The notes beneath the pieces were generated by a model. It was not told the DNA's origin. It did no database searches and worked only from the letters and a program-made list of their open reading frames with translations. Shown one piece after another: positions 34,112 through 43,613 of a stretch of DNA of 64,000 nt. Position 1 is the stretch's first letter. Each line of letters starts with the position of its first letter. The DNA lies in assembly GCA_018821985.1 (NCBI GenBank), contig JAHJKP010000032.1, positions 1 through 64,000 of the forward strand, given 5' to 3'. Position numbers and translations under genes: made by a program. The stretch comes from Pseudomonadota bacterium. GTDB lineage: Bacteria > Desulfobacterota > Desulfobulbia > Desulfobulbales > Desulfocapsaceae.

Positions 34112-34480
34112 TTACGGGAGGATGGCGGGTTTCTTTTGTTTTTCCTCCATTTCGGCTTCACATTTTCGACAAAAACGGGTAGCCGGCAGGACTTCCAGCC
34201 GCTCCAAGGAAAGCTGCTTTCGGCATTTTTCACAAATCCCATAGGTGACATTCACCATTTTTGTTAAGGCTAGCTCAATGTCCTCGAGTTCCTGCCTTTC
34301 CCGCTCCTCCAACTGGTCAAACAGGCTGGCCAGATCCGCTTTCTGTGCCTCTTCTTCTCGCTCGATGTCACGTTCACTCAAGGCCTGCCAATCCGATTCA
34401 AGTCCCTGCAGGCGGACAAGGATCTCCCGGCGCTGCCTTAAAAGCAAATCCTTCAGATGTGTTAAATCTTTTTCACTCAT
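34112..34480 (-). CDS. DksA/TraR-family zinc-finger transcription factor
   Basis: A 122-residue protein that is expected to bind the RNA polymerase secondary channel. An N-terminal coiled coil (about residues 5-75; LLLRQRREILVRLQGLESD) carries acidic residues, followed by a C4 zinc finger GICEKCRKQL … RFCRKCEAE. The length is close to DksA-like proteins of deltaproteobacteria. The tip residues of DksA (DxxDxA) are not exactly conserved, so activity on ppGpp targets is uncertain. Confidence 0.9.
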   Translation of the reverse strand: MSEKDLTHLKDLLLRQRREILVRLQGLESDWQALSERDIEREEEAQKADLASLFDQLEERERQELEDIELALTKMVNVTYGICEKCRKQLSLERLEVLPATRFCRKCEAEMEEKQKKPAILP

Positions 34481-35107
34481 ACACTTCCTCCCAGTTCCCT
34501 ATGGTTTGGTTTTAGGCTTTACCAACTGGCATTCTAACTTTCCAGGGATTCGCAAAAAAAATTATTAGTAAACCTACTGGCGCCTAGTGAGAGATATCTC
34601 AGGTAAATTCGTCCATTGCTCAAACATTTTTTCGAAAAGTGAAAAAAGAGCAAATTGAAGATCTCTGATATTTAATTACCTCAAGAATAAAAATCTTTGT
34701 CAAACAAAAAAATCCACAGGGAAGAAATATCATACAATCAGAAAAGAGAGGGGGCTGTCTCGTAACCTCGTGAAACCTTACTGACATTAGCCTCAAACTG
34801 TGTTGTCAATGGTCGGAAAACGTCTCTGTAAAAAAACATGGCGAATCGCAGGGTAGAGTCAGCTTTCCATGGTGCGCCTTTTATTTGCTCTGTTCGTAGA
34901 TCAATGCCCAGGCAAAACCGATTAAGAATATTCCCCTGGAATACAAGTTCAACAATGTGATACTCTAATTAAGAATGGGGATATCACAGGGGAGAAGTTC
35001 AGCGAGAACCTTGCCAAACTGGATATATCAAGACCTGTGGAATGAGGTGCCGGGTGCACAAATCGAGCGTATGTAGCCGCTCACCAACGTATCGGGAGGA
35101 AATTGCC
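34481..35107. other. Long intergenic region
   Basis: No intact gene. Near its end, 34930-35043, the open frame LIKNGDITGEKFSENLAKL, ending SRPVE before a TGA, looks coding-like but has no start or ribosome site and may be a gene fragment. GGGAGGAAATT at 35095 is the ribosome site of the CBS gene. Confidence 0.4.
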
Positions 35108-35563
35108 ATGCCTATTGGAGAACTTTGCAACCGGGCAGTCGTGTTTGCCACAAGAAAGACCAGCATCACAGAGGCAGCGCAACTTATGCGTCAGTATCAT
35201 GTGGGCGATCTGGTGGTCATGGACCTGGTCAAGGATGATAAACGGGTGCCAGTCGGTATCGTCACAGACCGTGACATCGTCATCGAGATCATTGGGGACT
35301 CCTTGTCGGTTGATGACTTCACCGTAGGTGATATCATGAGTCAGCAGCTTATCAGCGTGCCGGAAAATGCAGGGGTGATTGAAACAATTCGGCTCATGCG
35401 TGCCCATGGCATACGCCGTATCCCGGTGATCAATGAAGGGGGAGGGCTTGCAGGCATTATATCGGTAGACGACATGATGGACCTTCTGGCTGAGGAGCTG
35501 ACAGAACTGGCCAAGGTCGCCCCGCGCGAACAGGAACGGGAAGCTCGAACCAGGGTAAGTTGA
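35108..35563 (+). CDS. Two-CBS-domain protein
   Basis: A 151-residue protein made only of a CBS pair. The first CBS spans about residues 10-60 (ITEAAQLMRQYHVGDLVVMD, then VGIVTDRDI). The second spans about 75-130 (VIETIRLMRAHGIRRIPVIN, then LAGIISVDDM). CBS pairs bind adenosyl ligands such as AMP and usually regulate partner proteins. GGGAGGAAA 7 bases upstream fixes this start over the frame at 35042. The partner is unknown. Confidence 0.9.
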   Translation: MPIGELCNRAVVFATRKTSITEAAQLMRQYHVGDLVVMDLVKDDKRVPVGIVTDRDIVIEIIGDSLSVDDFTVGDIMSQQLISVPENAGVIETIRLMRAHGIRRIPVINEGGGLAGIISVDDMMDLLAEELTELAKVAPREQEREARTRVS

Positions 35564-35684
35564 AACTATTGGCATCGGAGACCCTGGCATATTCTATGGC
35601 AGGGGGTACAGCCATATCACGGCTGACAGGCTTCAGTGAATTTTAGTTTGTGATTTTAATCTTTGTGGCCGAGGGGGAGAATCC

Positions 35685-36449
35685 ATGCGTCTGAGCGAAC
35701 GCCGCAAAGAGGGAGAATTCTACTTTGCAGTGCAGCAGGCAGCAGGGGAGGTGGTGGGAGGCGAGGTGGAAATAGCTGTCTTTGCCGCCACCCACGAAGG
35801 GGAGGGCGTTCTACTCCTGCAGCGCACCCTCTATTTTGATGAGCAATCACACGAGCATATCGACAACTTCTGCAAGGAATTCTCCTACGATGCCCATTAC
35901 CGCCAGATCTGCCTCGATGGTGCAGCCCACTGGTGTCGCGTGGCCCCACTCTATGAAACCAACGCCCGTATTTTAAAAGACGAACAATCCCTTGGACCGG
36001 AACTCCTGGAAAAGAATTGTCAGGAGCTGTTTCACTTGCTCCGCCGCGATCTGGTCCGGATTGAGTCCAGATCGGAATACCAGGAAGAGATGGCACGGGT
36101 AAGACGCGGTGAGGAGGACGACCTCCAGGAAGCCCTTGCCCTCCTGGCCAGGGTGAAGGAGCTGAAGATTGCCTCGGCCTGCCAAGGGGCCGCCATGTTG
36201 CAGTTTGAAGAGAGACAGATATACCTGCCCTCCTGCCATTCACTCAAGGCTATCATCACCATGAGCAACTTCCCGCAGCTCCTCAAAAACTACCTGCACA
36301 GCGGGCCATTGGGGCAACATCATCTCGCTCTGTTCGAAGAAAACCAACTCAGTGCGCGGCATGCCTTCCAGAACAAGAAGTTCATCCGGGTGCTCACAGC
36401 TTCTCTGTACGCCTTCTTGCAAAAATATGGAGGCTGCAAGGGAGCTTAG
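35685..36449 (+). CDS. Hypothetical cytoplasmic protein
   Basis: A 254-residue protein without signal or membrane segments that I do not recognise. It is rich in charged residues, with a predicted helical middle section (VRRGEEDDLQEALALLARVKEL) and scattered Cys (NFCKEF, QICLDG, HWCRVA). GAGGGGGAGAATCC precedes the ATG. It lies 121 bp after the CBS gene on the same strand and may share its transcript. Confidence 0.7.
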   Translation: MRLSERRKEGEFYFAVQQAAGEVVGGEVEIAVFAATHEGEGVLLLQRTLYFDEQSHEHIDNFCKEFSYDAHYRQICLDGAAHWCRVAPLYETNARILKDEQSLGPELLEKNCQELFHLLRRDLVRIESRSEYQEEMARVRRGEEDDLQEALALLARVKELKIASACQGAAMLQFEERQIYLPSCHSLKAIITMSNFPQLLKNYLHSGPLGQHHLALFEENQLSARHAFQNKKFIRVLTASLYAFLQKYGGCKGA

Positions 36450-36541
36450 GTTGTTTGTTACCGCGTTATGATCACGGTTCCTCAAGAGGCGGCAGAGTTC
36501 AGAAACATGATGCCTGGCAGCACCAGGCAGTTTCAGAGTCT

Positions 36542-38965
36542 TTACTCGTGGTTTTTGTCGTTTCCTTTCCCTTCCTTATCAAAGTCCTGGAGATTTTTGG
36601 CAAAGGCCTGGAGGGTGGCCTCCACCAGGCCGTTGATCGAGTCGGCCGGGTAGTTGCCTTCAGCGTCACGTTCGCCGGCGGATAGGCCGGTGAGCTGCTC
36701 CACCGCCTCATCCACTGTGCTCACCGCCGTCACGCTGAATTTCCCCTGCTCCATGGCCTCCACCACCTCTTTTTTCAGCATCAGATGGCGGACATTGCTG
36801 GCCGGGATGATAACGCCCTGGTCGCCGCTGAGGCCCCGGTTTTCGCAGAGATCGAAAAAACCCTCGATCTTTTCGTTGACGCCGCCGATGGCTTGGACCT
36901 CGCCCTTCTGGCTCACCGAGCCGGTGATGGCCAGCGTCTGCTTGATCGGCACCTCGGCCAGGGAGGAGAGCAGGGTGCAGAGTTCGGCACAGGAAGCGCT
37001 GTCGCCCTCCACGCCGCCGTAGGATTGCTCAAAGACCAGGCTGGCCTGGAGGCTGAGAGGGAAGTTGCGGGCATAGCGGCTGCTTAAAAAGGAGGAGAGA
37101 ATCATTACCCCCTTGGAGTGGATGGGGCCGCCCAACTCCACCTCCCGTTCAATGTCGATAATCTTGCCTTTGCCGGGTCTGGTCAGGGCGGTGATCCTGG
37201 TCGGACAGCCAAAGGAGTCGTGACCCAGCATGAGGACGGAGAGGCCGTTAATCTGCCCGACCTTGGCCCCATCCGTCTCAATATGGTGGATGTTATGCTC
37301 CATGGCCTCGAATAAACGGTCCTGGATCCTGCCCCCCCTCCGTTTACTGGCGGCAATGGCCTTTTCCACATCGGTGTCGTTAATTGTGGTTTTGTTGTCT
37401 TTTTTGGCCAGATAGTCGGCCTCCTGCATCAGGTCGGCAAATTCCCGGATACGCAGCGACAGTTTTTCCCGGTCGCCGGCCTCACGGGTGGCCTGCTCAA
37501 TGAGGCGGGCCACGGCAGTGCGGTGCAGAGGCAGTAGATCTTTGTCCTTGGCCAATCTGGCAATGAGGGTGGCATAGAGATCCTGGCTTTCCTTGCTGCG
37601 CTTCATGTCACTTTCAAAATCGGCCTGGACCTTGAACAGCGAGATGAACTCGGGGTCATAGGCGTTCAGAAGATAGTAAATGAGGGGCTCGCCGATGAGC
37701 ACTACCTTGATGTTGAGGTCTACGGGCTCAGGCTCCAGGGTAACCGTGCTTATCAGGCCGAGGAGCCTCTCCACCGGTTCAATACGGATTTTGCGGGAGC
37801 GCAGGGCTCTTTTCAGGCCTTCGTAGGCAAAGGGCTGCATGAGCAGCCTTCTGGCATCCAGAATAAGATAGCCGTTGTTGGCCTGGTGCAGACAGCCCGG
37901 TTTGATCAGGGTGAAGTTGGTGCTGAGCATGCCCATCCTGGCCTGGTGTTCAATACGGCCATGGAGATTCTGGTAGGTGGGCAGATCTTCATAGATCACG
38001 GGTGAGCCGTGGTTGTTCTGGTGGCTGATCAGGACATTGACCTCGTACTGATCAAAGGATAAAGTGTGGCCGCCGCCAATGGCAAGAATGAACGGGTGCT
38101 GCCCTTCTTCACCGTCACTGAGAAAATCATCCACATTCTCGGTGATGACATCTTCAACATCCTCAAAATAATGGACAATTTTTTCATGATCTTTATATGT
38201 TCCCTTTAAGGTCTCAATAAGAGGGGAGACCGCCTGCTTGGCCGTATCCTTCTTGAGTTTGCGGTTCTGTTCCTCGGTTTCCCTCTTCCAGATACTGATC
38301 TGGTGAATGGACTCCTGGAGCATGGTCTGCAGTTTCTCAATGGTCTCTGCTATCTTTTCTTTGACATCATCCGGCAGTTTGCGGAACTCCTCGAGACTGA
38401 GGGGCTCACCTTTGCCGTCAGTAGGCGAAAAACGAAACCCCTGATCACTACGCAACACAGCAATACTCTGGGCCTTGGCAGTTTTTTCCACTTCATGATA
38501 AAGGGCCTCGATTTTCTGGGCGAGAAGATCCGTGATGGCCTTGTGCCGTACACGGTAATCATCGCCTTCAAAAATGGCCGGGATGGTGGTCTTCAGAGTG
38601 TCAATGAGTTCATACATCTGCCCTTTGAAGATCATGCCCTGGCTGGGAGGGAGCTCAAGGGCCAAGGGTTTATGCGGGTGGTGGAAATTGTAGACATAGC
38701 ACCAGTCGCTGGGAGTTGCCTCTTTACTGGCCTTGTCGTGGATGAAGGATTCAACCACACTGTGGCGGCCGGAGCCCTCAGGGCCGATAACAAAAAGATT
38801 GAAGCCCTGCTGCTGCATGCCAATGCCGAAATCAACGGCCTCAAGGGCCCGGTCCTGGCCGATAAAATGGGAAAGTTCTTCTACCTCTGTAGTAGTTTCA
38901 AAAGAAAAGCTGTCCGGGTCGCAGCGATGATAGGCCTCATCCGGGCTGATTTTGTGTACGGTCAT
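36542..38965 (-). CDS. Lon-like (LonB-type) AAA protease
   Basis: An ~807-residue standalone ATP-dependent protease of the large Lon-like family. The P-loop near residue 61 reads GPEGSGRH, with Arg instead of the usual Lys. A long helical insertion of about residues 150-300 follows. The C-terminal S16 protease domain has the nucleophile in GDSASCAELC (Ser about 655) and the Lys of the dyad in GVNEKIEG (about 697). It lacks the N-terminal LON substrate domain of LonA. GAGGAGAA ahead of the ATG at 38965 selects this start over 39016. It degrades unfolded or regulatory proteins; targets unknown. Confidence 0.92.
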   Translation of the reverse strand: MTVHKISPDEAYHRCDPDSFSFETTTEVEELSHFIGQDRALEAVDFGIGMQQQGFNLFVIGPEGSGRHSVVESFIHDKASKEATPSDWCYVYNFHHPHKPLALELPPSQGMIFKGQMYELIDTLKTTIPAIFEGDDYRVRHKAITDLLAQKIEALYHEVEKTAKAQSIAVLRSDQGFRFSPTDGKGEPLSLEEFRKLPDDVKEKIAETIEKLQTMLQESIHQISIWKRETEEQNRKLKKDTAKQAVSPLIETLKGTYKDHEKIVHYFEDVEDVITENVDDFLSDGEEGQHPFILAIGGGHTLSFDQYEVNVLISHQNNHGSPVIYEDLPTYQNLHGRIEHQARMGMLSTNFTLIKPGCLHQANNGYLILDARRLLMQPFAYEGLKRALRSRKIRIEPVERLLGLISTVTLEPEPVDLNIKVVLIGEPLIYYLLNAYDPEFISLFKVQADFESDMKRSKESQDLYATLIARLAKDKDLLPLHRTAVARLIEQATREAGDREKLSLRIREFADLMQEADYLAKKDNKTTINDTDVEKAIAASKRRGGRIQDRLFEAMEHNIHHIETDGAKVGQINGLSVLMLGHDSFGCPTRITALTRPGKGKIIDIEREVELGGPIHSKGVMILSSFLSSRYARNFPLSLQASLVFEQSYGGVEGDSASCAELCTLLSSLAEVPIKQTLAITGSVSQKGEVQAIGGVNEKIEGFFDLCENRGLSGDQGVIIPASNVRHLMLKKEVVEAMEQGKFSVTAVSTVDEAVEQLTGLSAGERDAEGNYPADSINGLVEATLQAFAKNLQDFDKEGKGNDKNHE

Positions 38966-39056
38966 TGGTTCTCCTGAGGATTCTTGTGACAAGGGGTGAT
39001 AGGCGTGGTGCCCCAACTTTTCCTGTTAAAAAAACAGGCCCCTGTATGGGCAGTGA

Positions 39057-39674
39057 TCACTTTTTATCATAGGGGTTAAACTGTGGATAAAGCCGGCTTG
39101 CACAGTCAGGGCAGATACTATGGGTGAAATTGATATCGGAATTTTGGCGGAGATATGCCTCGATCTGATTCCAGTAACCCTTGTCGTCCCTGATCTTCTT
39201 ACAGGAGGAGCAGATGGGCAGTATGCACTGCAGAGTTCTGATCTCTTTCAGGGCATTTTCAAGCTCCCTGTTGAGGCGCCAGCATTCCATCAGGTCGTCG
39301 TGACGGGCCAGGGCCATGATGATTGCCCGTTCAAGTTCCTTGTTCTTTGGCGGTTTGGTCAGATAGGAGGAGGCACCGACCTCACTGGCCTTCTTAATGA
39401 GGTCTTCCCCCTCATGGGCAGTCAGGATAACCACCGGGGTTGGTTGAAGCGTCTGGATCTGCCGGGTAGCTTCCAGGCCGTCAAGTTCGGGCATCTCGAT
39501 ATCCATGAGAACTACATCGGGTCGCAGCGATACTGTCATTTCCACGGCCTCAATTCCAGTGACAGCCAGCCCTGCCATCTCAAAGCCGTTCACCTGCAGG
39601 TAATGCTTGATCATCTCAGAAACGACCTGGTTGTCCTCAGCCACAAGAACGCGTATATTTTCTTTGATTTTCAT
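39057..39674 (-). CDS. Response regulator with C-terminal cysteine motif
   Basis: A 205-residue protein: a REC domain at about residues 6-120, with AEDN acidic pair, phospho-acceptor Asp in VVLMDIEMPELDG and Lys in YLTKPP. After a short coiled coil comes the motif CSSCKKIRDDKGYW … FTHSICPDC, a Cys4-type output segment often found behind REC or PAS domains. No DNA-binding domain is present. It lies downstream of the hybrid kinase on the same strand, with a 250-bp gap, and may be its partner. Confidence 0.9.
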   Translation of the reverse strand: MKIKENIRVLVAEDNQVVSEMIKHYLQVNGFEMAGLAVTGIEAVEMTVSLRPDVVLMDIEMPELDGLEATRQIQTLQPTPVVILTAHEGEDLIKKASEVGASSYLTKPPKNKELERAIIMALARHDDLMECWRLNRELENALKEIRTLQCILPICSSCKKIRDDKGYWNQIEAYLRQNSDINFTHSICPDCASRLYPQFNPYDKK

Positions 39675-39923
39675 GAATGCTTTATCCCAGGGATGATGAT
39701 ACGGGTTGATTCTCAAAATATGTTTTCAAGAGATCCTTCCTGTTAAATAGCAGCAAGAAATGATAGTAACCTGAAAAATATGTCTCATAAATAACTTTAG
39801 CATTTTTAGCATCGTTATTGCTAATGATTGTTTTGTCCTTGGAATGGGAGCCCCTTTTGCTGTTTTCTTTGTGTGCGATTCAGATTATCCTCCAGAGTAC
39901 AGGCTCAGTCTGGTGTGAACTTT

Positions 39924-42221
39924 TTACGACAGGGCGTTGTTGATGGCCTCGGCGAGCTGATTGATGGTATAGGGTTTGCGAAGAAAGCCGGAAGCCCCGA
40001 GTTCAATGGCGCGACGTACCTCGTTGCTTGCGGAGAAACCGCTGGCCAGCAGCGCTTTCTGGCCCGGGCGAATGGTGATAATTTTCTCATAGGTCTGCCG
40101 GCCGCCCATGCCGGGCGGCATGATCATGTCAAGGAGAACAAGTTCCGTCTTGTTGTCTTTTATGAAGGTAATCGCCTCTTCGCCGCTCTTGACTGCCCGG
40201 GCGGTATAGCCGAGACGTTTGAGCATGCTTGCCGCAATCAAACGCTGCTGTTCATCGTCATCCACCACCAGGATTTCTTCCCCATGTCCAATGACAAGGC
40301 TTTCCTTTTGAGTCTGGGAGGGAGTCAGGATGTTATCTTTGCTTGCCGGGAGTTGGATTTCAAAGGTTGTTCCCGACTGGCTGCTTACTGCCTCAACCGT
40401 GCCCCCATGCTCCTGGATGACGTTCCACACCACGGCAAGACCGAGGCCGGTGCCGCTTCTTCCCATAACTTTGCTGGAATAAAACGGTTCGAAAATCCTC
40501 TCCAGGTCCTCATCAGCTATTCCCGGTCCATTGTCGCTGACCCGGAGAATGATTTTTGGTGAAGAGCCCAGATCAAGGGAGGAGTCTACTGAGGTGGAAA
40601 TGAGAATTTTCCCAGAACCGTCAATGGCTTCGGCGGCATTGGTAACGAGATTCATCAGAGCTTTGATGATCTGCACCGAAGAGCCAGTCAGAAGAGTTGG
40701 CTTGTCTGTCAGGTCGGTACTATAGGAAATATTCGGATAACGTGTGCTGAGCTGGCTGAATTCCGGGGAGTTTAGATACTGATCGATGATCTGGTTGAGA
40801 TCGACTGGTTCTTTTCTCTGGGCAATGCCGCGAGCAACAGTAAGCAGGTCGTCGACAATGGCAGCGGCCCTTTTGCCGGCTTGTTTGATGATTGTCAGAG
40901 GTCGGTGCATGGGGCTGCCTTCCGGCTGGTCAAGAAGAAGTAAGTCAGGGTAGGAGACAATGCCGGCCAGGATGTTGTTGAGGTCGTGGGCGACTCCGCC
41001 GGCCATCATGGCGATGGCTTCCATTTTCTGGAAACGATGCTGGCGTTCTTCCACCTCCTGCCTTTCCAGTTGCGCCTTCTTCCGTTCGCTTATGTCAAAA
41101 ACAAGAACATGAAATGCTTTGCGGTTATCATCCCAGTCAATCATCTGGCCGTGAATTTCGTACCATTTATCATCTTCTTTCCTTTCGCTGGTAAATTCGC
41201 AACCTGGTTGGCCTGGATCAAGTTGAGCCTTTCGGTCAGAGCAGCAGGAGCATATTCCTTCATTGCCTGCCTCCCCGAAAATCTGATAACATTTTCTGCC
41301 GACAACATCACCGACACGCTGGCGGGCATACCGGTTCACGAACAGGATTTCGTGGGTGGCGAGGTCAGACACATAAACGATATTATCCAATCCGTCGACT
41401 ATGCCGGCAAAACGGCGATAGGCGTTTGCTAAGGCATCCTTGGAGCGTTGCAGCTCCGCCATTGCCTGCTGTTTTCGATAAACATTGGTAGTGAACAACA
41501 GGACGGTCAAGATGGTGCCGAAAATCAGGAAGGTTTGCAGTTGCTCGTATTGTTTATGTTTGGCGTCGACGATCTTCTCGAAATGGGAGAGGCTCTCTCT
41601 GCTGTTGAAAAAGAGCTGGTTGGCATTTTCGTTCATGCGGACAAAGCTGGGAGATACCTTCTTGAGAAAGTCTTTGATGATGTTGATTGATCCTTTCCAT
41701 TCCGCAATATTTTTACTTCCTTGGAGTTCGTCTCGAGTTCTGGCCAGCTCAATCAGGGTGTCCGTTTTTTCGGTGATATCGGCAAGTTTCGGACGGAGGT
41801 CGATGATCTCAAGAATGTATGTTTCCTTGTGGCTCGGCTGGTAATGGACGGTGGTGATCATCTCATCATGCTCAGGGAGATTCAGTGGCAGGTGAAAATC
41901 GATGGTGCCGCCGTTTTCAATGATACGCAAAGATTGGTTGATCCGGGCAAGCGTGGCAAGAATATTGTCGTGAAGCAGTTGTTGGGTTTCCGGGTCGGTT
42001 GACGTGGGCAATCGATAAAAAAGGGCCTCCACCTGGCGCAGATCGACGATGATCATCTCTCCGATGACAATGCGGTTGTGCTCATTTTCAACCTGGGTCT
42101 CTAATTTGTCATTCAGGCTCTCAAAAAGACTGTGCTGTAGAAGCAACAGGCTGAAACCAAAGAGAAAAATCGTAAGCAGGACGTAGAGCCCTTTTCCGGA
42201 GATTGAGGAGGAAGTGTTCAT
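39924..42221 (-). CDS. Hybrid sensor histidine kinase
   Basis: A 765-residue membrane sensor. TM1 lies at about residues 10-30, then a periplasmic helical sensor of ~200 residues, TM2 at about 228-247, a PAS domain at about 270-390 (with a CSCC cluster), and HisKA with GGVAHDLNN (His about 412). HATPase_c (VTNAAEAI, DNGPGI, GRSGTGLGL) follows, and a C-terminal receiver (VVDDDEQQ, Asp in LVLLDMIMPPGMGG, Lys in LRKPY). The ModA-like lipoprotein gene is 126 bp upstream in the same direction, so ligand-loaded binding protein may signal through this kinase. Confidence 0.93.
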   Translation of the reverse strand: MNTSSSISGKGLYVLLTIFLFGFSLLLLQHSLFESLNDKLETQVENEHNRIVIGEMIIVDLRQVEALFYRLPTSTDPETQQLLHDNILATLARINQSLRIIENGGTIDFHLPLNLPEHDEMITTVHYQPSHKETYILEIIDLRPKLADITEKTDTLIELARTRDELQGSKNIAEWKGSINIIKDFLKKVSPSFVRMNENANQLFFNSRESLSHFEKIVDAKHKQYEQLQTFLIFGTILTVLLFTTNVYRKQQAMAELQRSKDALANAYRRFAGIVDGLDNIVYVSDLATHEILFVNRYARQRVGDVVGRKCYQIFGEAGNEGICSCCSDRKAQLDPGQPGCEFTSERKEDDKWYEIHGQMIDWDDNRKAFHVLVFDISERKKAQLERQEVEERQHRFQKMEAIAMMAGGVAHDLNNILAGIVSYPDLLLLDQPEGSPMHRPLTIIKQAGKRAAAIVDDLLTVARGIAQRKEPVDLNQIIDQYLNSPEFSQLSTRYPNISYSTDLTDKPTLLTGSSVQIIKALMNLVTNAAEAIDGSGKILISTSVDSSLDLGSSPKIILRVSDNGPGIADEDLERIFEPFYSSKVMGRSGTGLGLAVVWNVIQEHGGTVEAVSSQSGTTFEIQLPASKDNILTPSQTQKESLVIGHGEEILVVDDDEQQRLIAASMLKRLGYTARAVKSGEEAITFIKDNKTELVLLDMIMPPGMGGRQTYEKIITIRPGQKALLASGFSASNEVRRAIELGASGFLRKPYTINQLAEAINNALS

Positions 42222-42347
42222 GGTTTCTCTTTTTAAGCGTAATTGTATAAATACTTACAATTTGTAATCTTGATAAAAAAAATAACAAAATTAGTGGTAG
42301 AAACAAAACAAAAGAGTGAAAAAATATAAGTATTTTTACCGAAAGCC

Positions 42348-43115
42348 CTACTGGAATCCATGGCGGGCAAATATCTCCTTACCCTGTTCCGATCCGGCAA
42401 GGGTGAGAAAGCTGCGGGCAATGTCCGGATAGGGTGAGAATGTCAGCAGGCCGAGGATAAGTTTATGGGGGGGGGCTATGTCGTCATCGAGCGGCAGCGC
42501 ATCCATAAACGGCTTGTTTTCCTCCCAGAGGGCAGTGGCATACCAGTTCAGGACAAGGTCTGCTTTTTGTTTGTTAAGAGCTTGAACCATCCCTTTGGAG
42601 TCGGAGGTCAGGTACAGGGCATTCTCGATGGCTTGCTGGTAAAAGCCGATTCTGCCAAGAATCCGTTCCGTTTCTTTACCGATGCTGCCATTCTCAGCCG
42701 AACCGAGTACAATTCGATAATTTTTATTGAGCAGATTGTGGAGATCGGCCGTGATGGCCAGGGGATTGCCTTTCTGGACGATCAGCGCGGCACGGTTAAA
42801 ACCAACATCGACGGTTTCTTTTACCCACCCCTTTTCCAGGCAGATTTTCATGTAAGATTCCGAGCCGGGCAGAAAAAGGTCACCTACCATGTTGGTCTCA
42901 ATGCTTTTTAGCAGCGCCCCTGAGCCCTGTTTGGTGATTTTGATTGTACAGTTATGTTTTTGTTCGATGATCCGTGCTATTTCCTGCATGGGGCGGATCA
43001 TGGTGATGCCGCAATAAATCAGGAGTTCTTTTTTGGGAGAGTTCTCTTCGGTCTTCTGGCAGCCGACGGTCAGCATGAAAGATAACAGAGTGAAATAAAA
43101 AATAAATTTTTTCAT
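42348..43115 (-). CDS. ModA-like substrate-binding lipoprotein
   Basis: A 255-residue periplasmic-binding protein with the lipobox TVGC (Cys about residue 19). It has ELLIYCGITMIRPMQEIARI, then TKQGSGALLKSIE and GDLFLPGSESYM, the ModA/Wtp-type oxyanion-binding pattern. No modBC transporter genes are nearby; instead a hybrid kinase and a response regulator follow. It more likely works as a sensor than as a transport component. The ligand (molybdate, tungstate or another oxyanion) is inferred only. Confidence 0.85.
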   Translation of the reverse strand: MKKFIFYFTLLSFMLTVGCQKTEENSPKKELLIYCGITMIRPMQEIARIIEQKHNCTIKITKQGSGALLKSIETNMVGDLFLPGSESYMKICLEKGWVKETVDVGFNRAALIVQKGNPLAITADLHNLLNKNYRIVLGSAENGSIGKETERILGRIGFYQQAIENALYLTSDSKGMVQALNKQKADLVLNWYATALWEENKPFMDALPLDDDIAPPHKLILGLLTFSPYPDIARSFLTLAGSEQGKEIFARHGFQ

Positions 43116-43380
43116 ATGTAAACTACTGGGTTACCAGTGAAAGAAAAGATTGAGTTGTGGCTGATTGTAAGTATCGTCATGATAAAGGCATATGAGCTGA
43201 TCTGTAAGATTACTTATAGTCCTTAACATTGTAACTATTCACCATAAAAATTAGTCTCTTGTAAAATTATTCAATGGTTTGTGCATTGTCTAGGCGAAAA
43301 TAACAGTCAAGCCCACACTTGGCATTTATTTATTCGGGGGGAAGTTCATCACGTCCGAGCCTTTACTTTATGTATAGAAC

Positions 43381-43546
43381 TTACCTGTTTCTGGTAACAT
43401 GTTTTGACTCGGGAACCCAGGAGAGAGGAAACCTTTTGTTATCTCAAAGTGGGGAGACCTCCCCTGGAAATCCAGAAGGTAGAATCCTGCAGGACTACAC
43501 CTTAAAACCCCATCTTCTGCAAACAAAAACTCTCCAAAGGAGAGTT
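43381..43546 (+). ncRNA. Candidate structured RNA upstream of the LytS-type kinase
   Basis: Four potential helices follow one another in a 500-bp gap (43116-43613) without a credible gene. They are TTACC…GGTAA (43381-43397); CCAGG…CCTGG enclosing GGGGAGACCTCCCC (around 43417-43467); AAGGTAG…CTACACCTT around TCCTGCAGGA (43478-43503); and AACTCTCC-AAA-GGAGAGTT (43528-43546). The last lies 67 bp before the kinase ATG and lacks a T-run. It could be a leader regulating the kinase or an independent RNA. It matches no RNA class I can name. Confidence 0.35.
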
Positions 43547-43613
43547 ACATTTAACGGTTGGATATGATATGTAATAACTATGATATCTTTTACTACTCTA
43601 GGAGTAACCACGC

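Noticed and set aside
39017-39056. CCTGTT…AACAGG hairpin as a terminator after the response regulator
   Set aside because: The stem is weak, with an A/T-only loop and no T-run on the transcribed side.
43319-43567. Open frame of 82 codons before the LytS-type kinase
   Set aside because: No ribosome site, no family pattern, and it overlaps the hairpin-rich stretch interpreted as RNA.
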